Assembly (NCBI GenBank): GCA_964606085.1 | Contig: CAZSFD010000130.1 | Span: 1-10,076 of the forward strand | Origin: CAIQJJ01 sp964606085 | GTDB lineage: Bacteria; Chloroflexota; Anaerolineae; Anaerolineales; UBA4823 | Direction: 5' to 3' | DNA: 10,076 nucleotides | Part shown: positions 1 through 6,361 of the stretch, piece after piece | How the letters are laid out: the number at the start of each line of letters is the position of its first letter | Numbering within the stretch: the stretch's first letter is position 1 | The notes under the pieces: model-generated | What the model saw: the letters and a program-made list of their open reading frames with translations, nothing else | What the model was told of the DNA's origin: nothing | The model's database searches: none | Position numbers and translations under genes: made by a program

Positions 1-124
1 ACGAATAAAAGCCAAAAATTCGTGCAGATTAGTGTTATTCGTGGTTTGAACAGCGCGTCAAGGGAAGTCATCACGGCAATTCCCAAAGACCCCAAATTCT
101 TGTTTTTTGTGCGGGGATTTCGCT
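1..124. other. Intergenic stretch, no gene seen
   Basis: AT-richer non-coding DNA. I see no credible reading frame, tRNA or promoter. The only structure is an 8-bp inverted pair, ACGAATAA at 1-8 and TTATTCGT at 35-42, and the word ATTCGTG occurring twice (19-25 and 38-44). These look like the edge of an interspersed repeat that continues to the left of the window, but this is weak. Confidence 0.4.
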
Positions 125-251
125 GTTTAGGCGTAACATCTCAATAAACTGGGGAGGTGCAACGCACTTGGGTATCAAACGAGTAATTTTCGGGCCAAAA
201 CCAAGTGCGTTGCACCTTATGCCCCGTTTTATTGAAAAGATACGTTTAGGC
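125..251. mobile_element. MITE-like inverted-repeat element with 8-bp direct repeats
   Basis: The inner arms are a perfect 17-bp inverted repeat, AGGTGCAACGCACTTGG at 155-171 and its complement at 201-217, around a 29-nt loop. The outer arms TCAATAAACTGGGG (141-154) and CCCCGTTTTATTGA (222-235) pair at 12 of 14 positions, with a 4-nt bulge (TATG, 218-221) on the right side only. The ends are GTAACATC... on the left and, read inward on the other strand, GTATCTTT... on the right. Exactly outside these ends is a perfect direct repeat GTTTAGGC, at 125-132 and 244-251, as expected of an 8-bp target-site duplication. The element carries no gene, so it would need a transposase in trans. It lies one base beyond the stop codon of the PNPOx-like gene and could also act as its transcription terminator, although no T-run follows the stem on the minus strand. 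The mobile nature is inferred. Confidence 0.6.
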
Positions 252-252
252 A

Positions 253-693
253 CTACCAGAGATAAATTTGCGCCGGAACGAGTTTGACCACCAAATTTTC
301 GGGGTCGTGCATCCACGATTGCGGGTCGGCGGCGAGGATGCCTTCTTCGCCGAGGTAGCGCAGGTAAATCTGGCGGGAAAGGTCGGCCACCCGGTCGCGC
401 GGCTCGGTGATGATCTCCGCCTGGCCCTCGAACAGCACGGCCTGGATCGGCTGCCCGGCGGGGTCAAGCGGCTCGATCAGGATGGCGATCTTGGGGTTGG
501 CGAGGATTTCGCGGAATTTGCGCGTGCTGCGAAAGCCGCTGATCCACACCGCTTCGCCATCCCAGCGATACCAGACCAGGGTGATGTGCGGCTGGCCGGT
601 CTGCGGGTTGGCCGTGCCAACATGCGCCAGCAGGGGTTGGGCCAGCAGCGCCTCGACGAGTTCTCTCTTTTCGGGGGGAATGGTTGGGGGCAT
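253..693 (-). CDS. PNPOx-like split-barrel protein (PPOX class, FMN or F420)
   Basis: A 146-aa cytosolic protein of the pyridoxamine 5'-phosphate oxidase-like split beta-barrel family. Members bind FMN or F420 as dimers and reduce or bind small substrates. The N-terminal pattern is typical: a short helix (about 6-18), then strand 'LLAHVGTANPQTGQPHITLV' (21-40) with small residues and His-Ile-Thr, 'VWYRWDGEAVWISG' (40-53), then 'TRKFREILANPKIAIL', the family's helix-strand (S/T)-x-K-x-x-N-(L/I) region. Length is normal for single-domain members. The start is supported by an AGAGGA Shine-Dalgarno 6 nt before the ATG, inside the end of the upstream SPFH gene, from which it is separated by only 3 nt. 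It is the last gene of the six-gene minus-strand array. Whether it uses FMN or F420 cannot be decided from sequence alone. The substrate is unknown. Confidence 0.85.
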   Translation of the reverse strand: MPPTIPPEKRELVEALLAQPLLAHVGTANPQTGQPHITLVWYRWDGEAVWISGFRSTRKFREILANPKIAILIEPLDPAGQPIQAVLFEGQAEIITEPRDRVADLSRQIYLRYLGEEGILAADPQSWMHDPENLVVKLVPAQIYLW

Positions 694-696
694 TGT

Positions 697-1209
697 TTAT
701 CCTCTTTTGATTTCGCCCAATTGCACGGCGGTAATTTCTACGCCCCAGTTGGCGCTGGTGATTTGCAATTGCTGGAGAATTTCTTCGCGCAGTGGGGAGC
801 GGTCTTGCACGATTGCATGGTAGGGCTGGCGTTCCACCGCATCAAGCCAGGCTTGTCGCGCTGTCTTTTGCAGGGATTCGGCGATATTGGCGACGTTCAG
901 AACGCTTTTTGCCGGATCGGTGATGCGGTATTGCCACGAAAGGTCAACAACCAGGCGCACATGGTCGGCGGTGATGGCTGCCAGAGCTGCGAGGCTGCGC
1001 GTTTGTTGGCGTAAATCTACCATGACGGCCCGGTCAATGAAGGGCAGGGTGATAAAGATGCCTGGCCCATAGATGCCCACGAAACGCCCCTGTCGAAAGA
1101 CAACGCCGCGCACGTATTCTGGGACGATGCGAATGGCAATCGAAACCATCAAGATGGCGACAAATATCGCCAAGAGAAAGACGATCAACAGGAGAAATAT
1201 GGCATCCAT
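697..1209 (-). CDS. Short SPFH/band-7 (stomatin/slipin-like) membrane protein
   Basis: A 170-aa protein with one N-terminal membrane helix (about residues 4-27, rich in Ile/Leu/Phe/Val) followed by a band-7 domain. The stretch 'VPEYVRGVVFRQGRF' and 'GPGIFITLPFIDRAVMVDLR' is the classic stomatin signature, followed by 'YRITDPAKSVLNV' and 'WGVEITAVQLGEIKR'. SPFH proteins form oligomers on membranes and often regulate proteases or lipid microdomains. The frame stays open upstream to a GTG at 1272, but that extension overlaps the beta-helix gene and adds a charged, proline-containing segment before the membrane helix, so I take the ATG at 1209, 26 nt after the beta-helix stop. It is odd that the protein ends right after the band-7 core; stomatins normally carry a further 80-150 residues of coiled coil. 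It may be a minimal form or a truncation. No strong Shine-Dalgarno is seen, so coupling to the upstream gene is likely. Confidence 0.82.
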   Translation of the reverse strand: MDAIFLLLIVFLLAIFVAILMVSIAIRIVPEYVRGVVFRQGRFVGIYGPGIFITLPFIDRAVMVDLRQQTRSLAALAAITADHVRLVVDLSWQYRITDPAKSVLNVANIAESLQKTARQAWLDAVERQPYHAIVQDRSPLREEILQQLQITSANWGVEITAVQLGEIKRG

Positions 1210-1235
1210 CGGGCAGCTTCGCAGGATGGCGGTTT

Positions 1236-2654
1236 TTATGCGGGGATATGGGGTGGGAAATTTTCCTTCCACCAGAAATCGGGGCGTTCACCGGGGGCAT
1301 AGGCGCCAATCTGACGGTTCGCCTGGGCAATGGGGGAATCGTCGCGCAGGCTGAAATCGTGCTTGGCAGGGTCAACAAAGCCGGGGTCGCCGGTCAGCGT
1401 GTCTGCGCCGGGCAGGGGATAGGCGTTGTCGTAGTAGCCGGGCCAGCCGAAATTGATCGGGTATGCCAGGCCGACGTTACAGCGGTCATCTACCCAATTG
1501 CCGGTGAGACGGACGTTTTTCCTGGTCAACGTGGCGGCAACATCTGGGCCTTCACGCAGCCAAAATTCGCTGTATCCCATTTGAAAGCCGCGGTTATCGG
1601 TGATGATGTTGTCGCAGATTTCGACATCTTGCATGTGGGTGGAATAGAGGTAGACGCCGCCAGTCACATAGCGATATTGCTGGCCGGGTTCAGGCTGGCC
1701 GTGGCCGTTGTGATGGAAGGTGTTGTTGTAGACGCGAATGCCCTGGCGCAGTTGGTCTTTGCCCCAGCGCGAGAAATACATGCCCGTCCCCTGGTTATTG
1801 AATGACAGGTTATGATGAATACGAATGTCGCGCAGCAGTTCGTTATCTTCTACCGAGACGGAGATGCCCGTGCCGCCGCAATCGTGGACGACGTTGTGGT
1901 GAAATTCGACATCTTCCAGCACGCCAAACCAGGTGTCGGCATATAACCCCTGCCGCCAGACGTGATGGACGTAGTTGTGGTGGACGACGCCATGCTTGCT
2001 GGTCTCCTTGACATCTATGCCTTCTTTTTCGCAGTCGTAGACCAGGTTGTAAGCCACCTCGAAGTGGTTGGCGCCAGCGATGCTGATGGCCTCGTGCGGC
2101 GGTTCGTGCAGTTTGCGGTAGCCGTGAACGGGCTGCATATCCCAGGTGTTGACCTTGTAGACGGTGTTGCCCAGCACGCGGTGATGGTGGCACACGCCCT
2201 GGCGGGTCATATCCCAGATGGCGATGGCGGAGCCGAAGCACCATTCGATGCGGTTGTTGATCAGGTCAACATATTGGCTATCGTGGATGTTGATGCCCGC
2301 CCAATAGGAGTGACGCAGGTGCAAATCGCGGATGACGATGTGACTGACGTTGACGAGGTGGAACAGGCCGGTTTCGGCGTGGTAGGGCGGCTGGCGTTGG
2401 GCGTAATCGGCGGCATCGAGGGCGGCCCCGTCAATGACGGCCTGCTCGCCGGGATAGGCCATGTAGGTGATCGGGGCGTCGGGCGCGCCCGAACGCGGTT
2501 CGATGCGCCGGGTGAGCAGGTAGACGCCGGCGCGCAGTTGGGCCGTGTCGCCGGGCTGCAAGGTGGCGGCGGCATGTTCGAGCGTGCGCCAGGGCTGTTC
2601 GAGCGTGCCGGGGGCGGCATCATCGCCGCGGGGCGAAATAGAATATGTTGTCAT
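1236..2654 (-). CDS. Right-handed parallel beta-helix repeat protein
   Basis: A 472-aa protein. The N-terminus 'ISPRGDDAAPGTLEQPWRTL' followed by 'PGDTAQLRAGVY' is the well-known entry motif of secreted or carbohydrate-acting right-handed beta-helix proteins (DUF1565/pectate-lyase-like). Residues about 100-380 show repeated coils of the type 'N-x-(I/V)-x-x-(C/N)...G-I-x-(V/I)', for example 'NLVYDCEKEGIDVKE', 'NYVHHVWRQGLYAD', 'NVVHDCGGTGISVS' and 'NTFHHNGHG'. Such proteins are often polysaccharide lyases, hydrolases or epimerases; no catalytic set can be assigned here. His, Asp and Asn are abundant on the coils. It is odd that there is no signal peptide, because the helix motif starts at residue 4. 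Start: AGGAG lies 6 nt before the ATG, within the last codons of the MFS gene, leaving a 3-nt gap, so translation is probably coupled. Its partner may be the adjacent transporter. Confidence 0.85.
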   Translation of the reverse strand: MTTYSISPRGDDAAPGTLEQPWRTLEHAAATLQPGDTAQLRAGVYLLTRRIEPRSGAPDAPITYMAYPGEQAVIDGAALDAADYAQRQPPYHAETGLFHLVNVSHIVIRDLHLRHSYWAGINIHDSQYVDLINNRIEWCFGSAIAIWDMTRQGVCHHHRVLGNTVYKVNTWDMQPVHGYRKLHEPPHEAISIAGANHFEVAYNLVYDCEKEGIDVKETSKHGVVHHNYVHHVWRQGLYADTWFGVLEDVEFHHNVVHDCGGTGISVSVEDNELLRDIRIHHNLSFNNQGTGMYFSRWGKDQLRQGIRVYNNTFHHNGHGQPEPGQQYRYVTGGVYLYSTHMQDVEICDNIITDNRGFQMGYSEFWLREGPDVAATLTRKNVRLTGNWVDDRCNVGLAYPINFGWPGYYDNAYPLPGADTLTGDPGFVDPAKHDFSLRDDSPIAQANRQIGAYAPGERPDFWWKENFPPHIPA

Positions 2655-2657
2655 CGT

Positions 2658-4007
2658 TTACTCCTGTGAAATTATGGATAGAGTTCCCTTCAATTTTGGT
2701 GGGCGCACCAACAGAGCAAATAACAGCGCAGCAATAAACCGCCCTAAGCCCGACCCGGCGAAAATTGCCAGGTAGCCAAAGCGGGTGAGCAGTTCACCGC
2801 CAAAAGCCGCCCCGGCGGCCAGCGATATGGTGACAATGACCTGGTAGAGCGCCGAGTAACGCGCCCGCTGCGCTTCGGGGGTGGTTTCGAGCAGCAGGTT
2901 GAAAGAGGCCAGGCCATAAATGCCCCACAGCGCCCCGCCCAACGTGTTGACGGGGATGATCTGCCACGCCTGGTTGATGAACACCCAGGCAAACGGCAAA
3001 ATGGGGATCAGCAGGCCGGTGATCAGTTGCAGGCGGCGCGGCCCCCAGCGGTCGGCCAGACGGCCTACGAACAACTGTGCCAACATGCTCGCCACGGTGG
3101 AGACCGTGCTGTTGATGGCGATCAGCGCCGGGCCGACATTCAATTCGCGCGCCATGTACACATTGAAAAACGGCCCGGCGATATTGAGCGAGAAGTTCCA
3201 CAAAATGGCCGTAGCGCACAGCATCACAAAGCTCTTGTGCTGCCAAATTTCTGCGGCATAGGCGCGCAGCGAAACCCGCTCGGCGGCAACCGCTTTGACG
3301 GCCTTCCCGGCAGTATCGGGGAAGGGTTCCCGCAGGCGGGCGAACGAATAGGTGGAGATCATGCCAATGCCGAAGGCGAGGATCATGGCGATCTGGTAGC
3401 CAAGCGGCTGCGCCATGCGCGCGATCAGCGCGCCCACCCCAAGCGTCGTGGCCATGCCGGCCACGCCCATGACAAAGTTGCGCGAGGCAAAGTAGCGCCC
3501 CCGCCCTGCAAGCGGCACCATGTCGCCGAGCATAGACATCCAGGCCGGGTAAGCCAGGTTGCCGAAGGCATCGCGCACCAGCACCAAAATAATCGCCACC
3601 CACACCAGGGTATTCCCCGTCAGCGCCAAGGGCAGCAACGCCACAAACAGCAGCATGAAGCGCGCAATGCCGCCGCCAAAAAACACGGTGATCTCTTTGC
3701 GACGGCCGGCGCGCTCCACCAGCAGCGCCCCCGGCAGCAGCATCAACGCCGAAATGATGCCTGATAGCGAACTGAGATAGCCGATCTGTGCGCTGGTAGC
3801 CCCCAAGGCCAAAATGTAAAAGGTGAGATAGGTGATGATGATGTTATCGCTGGCCGAGGCGAAAACGCCATCATAGAAGAACCAGTGCAGGTTGTGGCGT
3901 ACCTGAGATGAGAGTGTCAGCGCCCAATCGCCCCCGATGGTGAGCAAATTCCAACGACGGCGCGCCAGGCGCATTGCCGCGCTGAAAGAACGATAGTTTT
4001 TGGGCAT
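2658..4007 (-). CDS. Major facilitator superfamily transporter
   Basis: A 449-aa integral membrane protein with a basic N-terminal tail of about 45 residues, then about 12 hydrophobic helices. Two copies of the MFS motif A are visible: 'GALLVERAGRRKE' (93-105) between helices 2 and 3, and 'GRLADRWGPRR' (315-325) between helices 8 and 9. 'LVRDAFGNLAYPAWMSMLGD' in the fourth helix region and 'GRGRYFASRN' just after it are typical of a broad, poorly characterised MFS branch in Chloroflexota and Firmicutes. The central cytoplasmic loop (about 228-250) is basic. Transport direction and substrate cannot be told. It starts 3 nt after the stop of the 88-aa DUF970 gene and has no evident Shine-Dalgarno of its own, so it probably depends on translational reinitiation. 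It overlaps no other gene and its 3' end carries the ribosome binding site of the beta-helix gene. Confidence 0.93.
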   Translation of the reverse strand: MPKNYRSFSAAMRLARRRWNLLTIGGDWALTLSSQVRHNLHWFFYDGVFASASDNIIITYLTFYILALGATSAQIGYLSSLSGIISALMLLPGALLVERAGRRKEITVFFGGGIARFMLLFVALLPLALTGNTLVWVAIILVLVRDAFGNLAYPAWMSMLGDMVPLAGRGRYFASRNFVMGVAGMATTLGVGALIARMAQPLGYQIAMILAFGIGMISTYSFARLREPFPDTAGKAVKAVAAERVSLRAYAAEIWQHKSFVMLCATAILWNFSLNIAGPFFNVYMARELNVGPALIAINSTVSTVASMLAQLFVGRLADRWGPRRLQLITGLLIPILPFAWVFINQAWQIIPVNTLGGALWGIYGLASFNLLLETTPEAQRARYSALYQVIVTISLAAGAAFGGELLTRFGYLAIFAGSGLGRFIAALLFALLVRPPKLKGTLSIISQE

Positions 4008-4010
4008 AGG

Positions 4011-4277
4011 TTAGATTTGGACGAAATCGGGCATATCTACAATGAAGATGGTGGCGCGCGATTGACCGGTTTCGGGCATGGCGCAAACTTTTTTCAGCAA
4101 TTCAACCACGGCATTGGTTTTGTCGCTGTCTACGCCAAGCATCAAAGTCACATTGCCGCGGCGCAAAAAGCCGCCCGTGCTGGCCATACGCGTGACGCGG
4201 TAATTTTCCTGGATCAGCGCCTGGATCACGTTTTGATCATCGGTGTCGCGAATAATCACAATCATCAATTTTTTCAT
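4011..4277 (-). CDS. Short c-di-AMP receptor-like (DUF970, PII-like) protein
   Basis: An 88-aa soluble protein of the DUF970 family (DarA/PstA), PII-like trimers that bind cyclic di-AMP. 'MKKLMIVIIRDTDDQNVIQA' gives the first strand and helix, and 'YRVTRMASTGGFLRRGNVTL' (26-45) is the family signature. From memory of the characterised Staphylococcus and Bacillus proteins, ligand-contacting positions correspond here to Arg27, Thr29, Phe37, Asn42, Gly48 and Gln87, and all are kept. The usual protein is about 109 aa. This one is shorter because the large flexible B-loop between 'KKVC' (67-70) and 'ATIFIVDMPDFVQI' (75-88) is nearly gone. Start: AGGAGG lies 5 nt before the ATG. It is preceded, 21 nt upstream, by a second family member and followed at 3 nt by the MFS gene, suggesting it may sense a second messenger for that transporter. 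That role is inferred. Confidence 0.88.
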   Translation of the reverse strand: MKKLMIVIIRDTDDQNVIQALIQENYRVTRMASTGGFLRRGNVTLMLGVDSDKTNAVVELLKKVCAMPETGQSRATIFIVDMPDFVQI

Positions 4278-4298
4278 GGAAACCTCCTGGGGACGATG

Positions 4299-4640
4299 TT
4301 ATGGCACCTGGATGAACCGCTCGACATTCATCGAAAACAGCACTGCGCCGCCCATTTGCGCTTCGATCATGGGGATTTGGGTGAAATCGGCGGGGACGTT
4401 CATTTGGGTGGGGATGTATTGGCGGAAAGGCTGGCAGTGCTTTTCGGCCAGGGCGATCAGTTCGTCGCGGCGGGCCTGATCCAACCCGATCAGCAGACAG
4501 ATGCGCGGCTCCTGTAAAAAACCACCGGCGCTGTCAATCACGGTGTAATAAAAACCCTGCTCACTCAGCGCCTTGCGCAGCTTTTCGGCCTGCAGACCGT
4601 TGACGATGACGACAAATAACAGGTTGACGGTGTTGGGCAT
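4299..4640 (-). CDS. DUF970-family paralogue with altered ligand site
   Basis: A 113-aa protein of near-standard length for the c-di-AMP receptor (DUF970) family. It aligns by eye with its neighbour over 'GFYYTVIDSAGGFLQEPRIC' (29-48), matching the neighbour's 'NYRVTRMASTGGFLRRGNVT', and at the C-terminus 'GGAVLFSMNVERFIQV'. It keeps the central B-loop region (about 68-96) that the neighbour lacks. Two positions expected to contact the ligand differ: the Arg of 'RVT' is Tyr31, and the Asn of 'GN' is Arg46, with Pro45 replacing Gly. It may bind another ligand or none, or act as a partner for the neighbouring protein. It is the first gene of the array. Start: AAGGAGG lies 5 nt before the ATG, a strong site, with a promoter just upstream. 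Confidence 0.78.
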   Translation of the reverse strand: MPNTVNLLFVVIVNGLQAEKLRKALSEQGFYYTVIDSAGGFLQEPRICLLIGLDQARRDELIALAEKHCQPFRQYIPTQMNVPADFTQIPMIEAQMGGAVLFSMNVERFIQVP

Positions 4641-4668
4641 AGGGCCTCCTTACTTTGGGATGGTTTTC

Positions 4669-4697
4669 ATTATACCCCTCGGATGAACCACATACAT
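4669..4697 (-). promoter_or_regulatory. Promoter of the six-gene minus-strand array
   Basis: Read on the minus strand, a perfect TATAAT lies at 4674-4669, about 29 bases before the start codon at 4640. The -35 region at 17-nt spacing is poor (ATGTAT, 4697-4692) and there is no extended TG element, so an activator may help. A transcript starting near 4662 would have a 5' leader of about 20 nt. No other convincing promoter is seen further down the array, so all six genes may be read from here. Confidence 0.55.
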
Positions 4698-4763
4698 CGT
4701 GTCGTTATCTCACAGATCAGCTTTTGTGGGGGCGGATGGCATCCACCTGCAGCACCCCAAATT

Positions 4764-4782
4764 GGGCGCACGCCGTGCGCCC
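4764..4782 (-). terminator. GC-rich palindrome directly after alr stop
   Basis: An 8-bp perfect stem, GGGCGCAC (4764-4771) and GTGCGCCC (4775-4782), with a 3-nt loop. It begins immediately after the alr stop codon (4783-4785). On the minus strand the stem is followed by AATTTGGGG, a poor T-tract, so intrinsic termination is possible but not certain. The sequence resembles the interspersed GTAGGGGCG-type palindromes common in some Chloroflexota and cyanobacterial genomes; the flanking CTAC is present on one side only. Confidence 0.45.
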
Positions 4783-5934
4783 CTACGCCATTGTTTCATT
4801 TTCGGTGATGTACACCCGCGGTACGCGGGTGTTGATGTTGGTGAGAATTTCGTAGGGGATGGTGCCAGCCCATTCGGCCAGGTCTGCGGCGCTGATCCCT
4901 TCGCCGAGTAAAATCACTTCATCGCCATTGTAGGCTGTGCCCATTTCGAGGTTGACCATCATCTGATCCATGCAGATGCGCCCCACCACGGGGTATTTCT
5001 GCCCGCGGATGATCACCTGCGCCCGGTTCGACATGGCGCGGAAGTAGCCATCGCCATACCCCACCGGGATCGTCACCACGCGCACGGGATGGTCGCTCTG
5101 CCAGGTGGAGCCGTAGCTGACCGGGTGGCCTGGCTGCACCACCTTGAAGTACACCACGCGGCTCTTCCACGAGAGCGCCGGGCGCACGGCCACCGTGCGG
5201 GCCGCTTCTTTGGATGGATACACGCCATACAGCAAAATCCCCGGGCGCACCAGGTCGCAGTAGCTTTCGGGCAGTTGCAGCACCGCGGCCGAATTGGCGA
5301 TGTGACGCAGCGGCGTGGGCAGCGAGCGCCGCTCGTAAAAGTGCAGCACTTCCGCGAAACGCTCGATTTGCAGCCGGGCGTGCGAGAGATCGAGGGCGTC
5401 GGCGTTGGCAAAGTGCGAGTAGATGCCCTCGATGACGCAGTGGCGGCATTGCAGGCTGGCTTCGAGCAGGCTGGCGGCAGAATAGTAATGCACGCCGATG
5501 CGCTCCATGCCCGTATCAATTTTCAGGTGGACACGCGCTGTCACGCCCATCTGCTCGGCGGCGCTTTCGATCTGCTCCAGCTTTTCCACCGACGAGGCCG
5601 TCAGGCTCAGGTTGTGGCGCAGAAAGGTAGGCACCTGGTTGCCAAGGATGCCCCCCAGCACCAAAATCGGGCGCGTGATGCCGCGCTCACGCAGGTACAC
5701 GCCTTCTTCGAGGTACGCCACGCCGATATAATCTACCGCCAGTTTCTCCATCCAGCCCGCCACCTCGATCAACCCGTGGCCGTAGGCATTCGCTTTGAGG
5801 ATGGCCATCACCTGCGCCGGCGCCACCCTGGCCCGAATGGCGCGCAAATTCTCCGCCAAACGGGTCAGGTTCACTTCAACCTGCGTCGGACGGAGAATTT
5901 CGCTGCTGATGGTGGGTTGGTTGATGGGAGGCAA
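4783..5934 (-). CDS. alr: Alanine racemase (PLP-dependent)
   Basis: A 383-aa cytosolic enzyme that interconverts L- and D-alanine for peptidoglycan. The PLP-binding motif 'AILKANAYGHG' (44-54) gives the Schiff-base Lys47. 'HLKIDTGMERIGV' (136-148) and 'RPGILLYGVYPS' are family signatures. The second catalytic base is Tyr293 in 'VGYGDGYFR', followed by 'VGRICMDQMMVNL'. Length is normal and both barrel and C-terminal beta domains are complete. The first usable start is TTG at 5934; no ATG or GTG precedes the conserved 'VEVNLTRLAENL' segment, and there is no clear Shine-Dalgarno, which fits coupling to thioredoxin, whose stop is 7 nt upstream. The extreme C-terminal Met-Ala and stop lie against the palindromic repeat. 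Gene identity is secure; the exact start is less so. Confidence 0.96.
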   Translation of the reverse strand: MPPINQPTISSEILRPTQVEVNLTRLAENLRAIRARVAPAQVMAILKANAYGHGLIEVAGWMEKLAVDYIGVAYLEEGVYLRERGITRPILVLGGILGNQVPTFLRHNLSLTASSVEKLEQIESAAEQMGVTARVHLKIDTGMERIGVHYYSAASLLEASLQCRHCVIEGIYSHFANADALDLSHARLQIERFAEVLHFYERRSLPTPLRHIANSAAVLQLPESYCDLVRPGILLYGVYPSKEAARTVAVRPALSWKSRVVYFKVVQPGHPVSYGSTWQSDHPVRVVTIPVGYGDGYFRAMSNRAQVIIRGQKYPVVGRICMDQMMVNLEMGTAYNGDEVILLGEGISAADLAEWAGTIPYEILTNINTRVPRVYITENETMA

Positions 5935-5941
5935 GGGTGAG

Positions 5942-6265
5942 TTACAGGTGGCGGGCCAATTTCCCCATAATTTTGTCTTTCGGCTGATACCCCGTCAGGC
6001 GTTCGACCGGCTTACCGCCCTTGAACAGCATGAGCGTCGGCACGCCCATCACCTGATATTGACCGGCCAGGTTGGGGTTATCGTCCACATCCAGTTTGAA
6101 CACAGTCACCTTGCCCTGCCATTCGGCGGCCAACTGCTCGACGATGGGGGCCAGCATTTTGCATGGGCCGCACCAGGTGGCGGTGAAATCAATCAACACG
6201 GGCAGGTTCGCTTGCAACACAAGGGTTTGAAAATCGGATTCGTTCACGCTAGAAAGGTTAGCCAT
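5942..6265 (-). CDS. trxA: Thioredoxin
   Basis: A 107-aa cytosolic disulfide reductase. The active site 'TATWCGPCKM' (28-37) has Cys32 and Cys35. Asp26 and the cis-proline Pro76 in 'GVPTLMLF' fall at the same numbers as in Escherichia coli thioredoxin, and 'KLDVDDNP' is also typical. The frame stays open to an upstream TTG at 6334, but that would translate through the promoter. The ATG at 6265 has AGGAGA 5-6 nt before it and gives the standard family length. It is co-transcribed with alanine racemase (7-nt gap) from the promoter at 6306-6334. The pairing with alr has no obvious functional meaning beyond shared housekeeping expression. The symbol is given on family resemblance; paralogues elsewhere in the genome are possible. 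Confidence 0.96.
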   Translation of the reverse strand: MANLSSVNESDFQTLVLQANLPVLIDFTATWCGPCKMLAPIVEQLAAEWQGKVTVFKLDVDDNPNLAGQYQVMGVPTLMLFKGGKPVERLTGYQPKDKIMGKLARHL

Positions 6266-6305
6266 TCTGGTCTCCTGAACTGGGTGATTTTGTAAATTGG
6301 CCGTC

Positions 6306-6334
6306 ATGCTATCAAGGCTGAGAGGAAAAGTCAA
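6306..6334 (-). promoter_or_regulatory. Sigma-70-type promoter of the thioredoxin-alr operon
   Basis: On the minus strand, TTGACT (6334-6329), a 17-nt spacer and TAGCAT (6311-6306) make a good -35/-10 pair (5 of 6 and 4 of 6 matches). A start near 6299 gives a leader of about 34 nt before the ATG at 6265, including the Shine-Dalgarno. It lies just after the stop codon of the Thr/Pro-rich gene. Confidence 0.65.
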
Positions 6335-6361
6335 GATGACCAGCCACTCCCAATCTCACGC

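Noticed and set aside
71..316. 81-codon minus-strand frame downstream of the PNPOx-like gene
   Set aside because: It overlaps the end of that gene and runs straight through the inverted-repeat element, whose structure explains the sequence.
268..1014. 248-codon plus-strand frame across the PNPOx-like and SPFH genes
   Set aside because: It is antisense to two recognisable coupled genes with good family motifs; it has no family resemblance and no ribosome binding site.
1210..1272. Upstream GTG start for the SPFH protein
   Set aside because: It overlaps the beta-helix gene, has no Shine-Dalgarno and would put a charged segment before the membrane helix; the ATG at 1209 fits better.
1962..3764. 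Plus-strand frames of 235 and 245 codons (1962-2669, 3027-3764)
   Set aside because: They are shadows of the beta-helix and MFS genes; the second is low-complexity His/Gln/Arg from antisense hydrophobic codons.
5089..5940. 283-codon plus-strand frame opposite alanine racemase
   Set aside because: It is antisense to an unambiguous, full-length alr gene and has no motifs of its own.
6266..6334. Upstream TTG start for thioredoxin
   Set aside because: It would place coding sequence over the -35 and -10 elements and give an N-terminal extension atypical of the family; the ATG at 6265 has its own Shine-Dalgarno.
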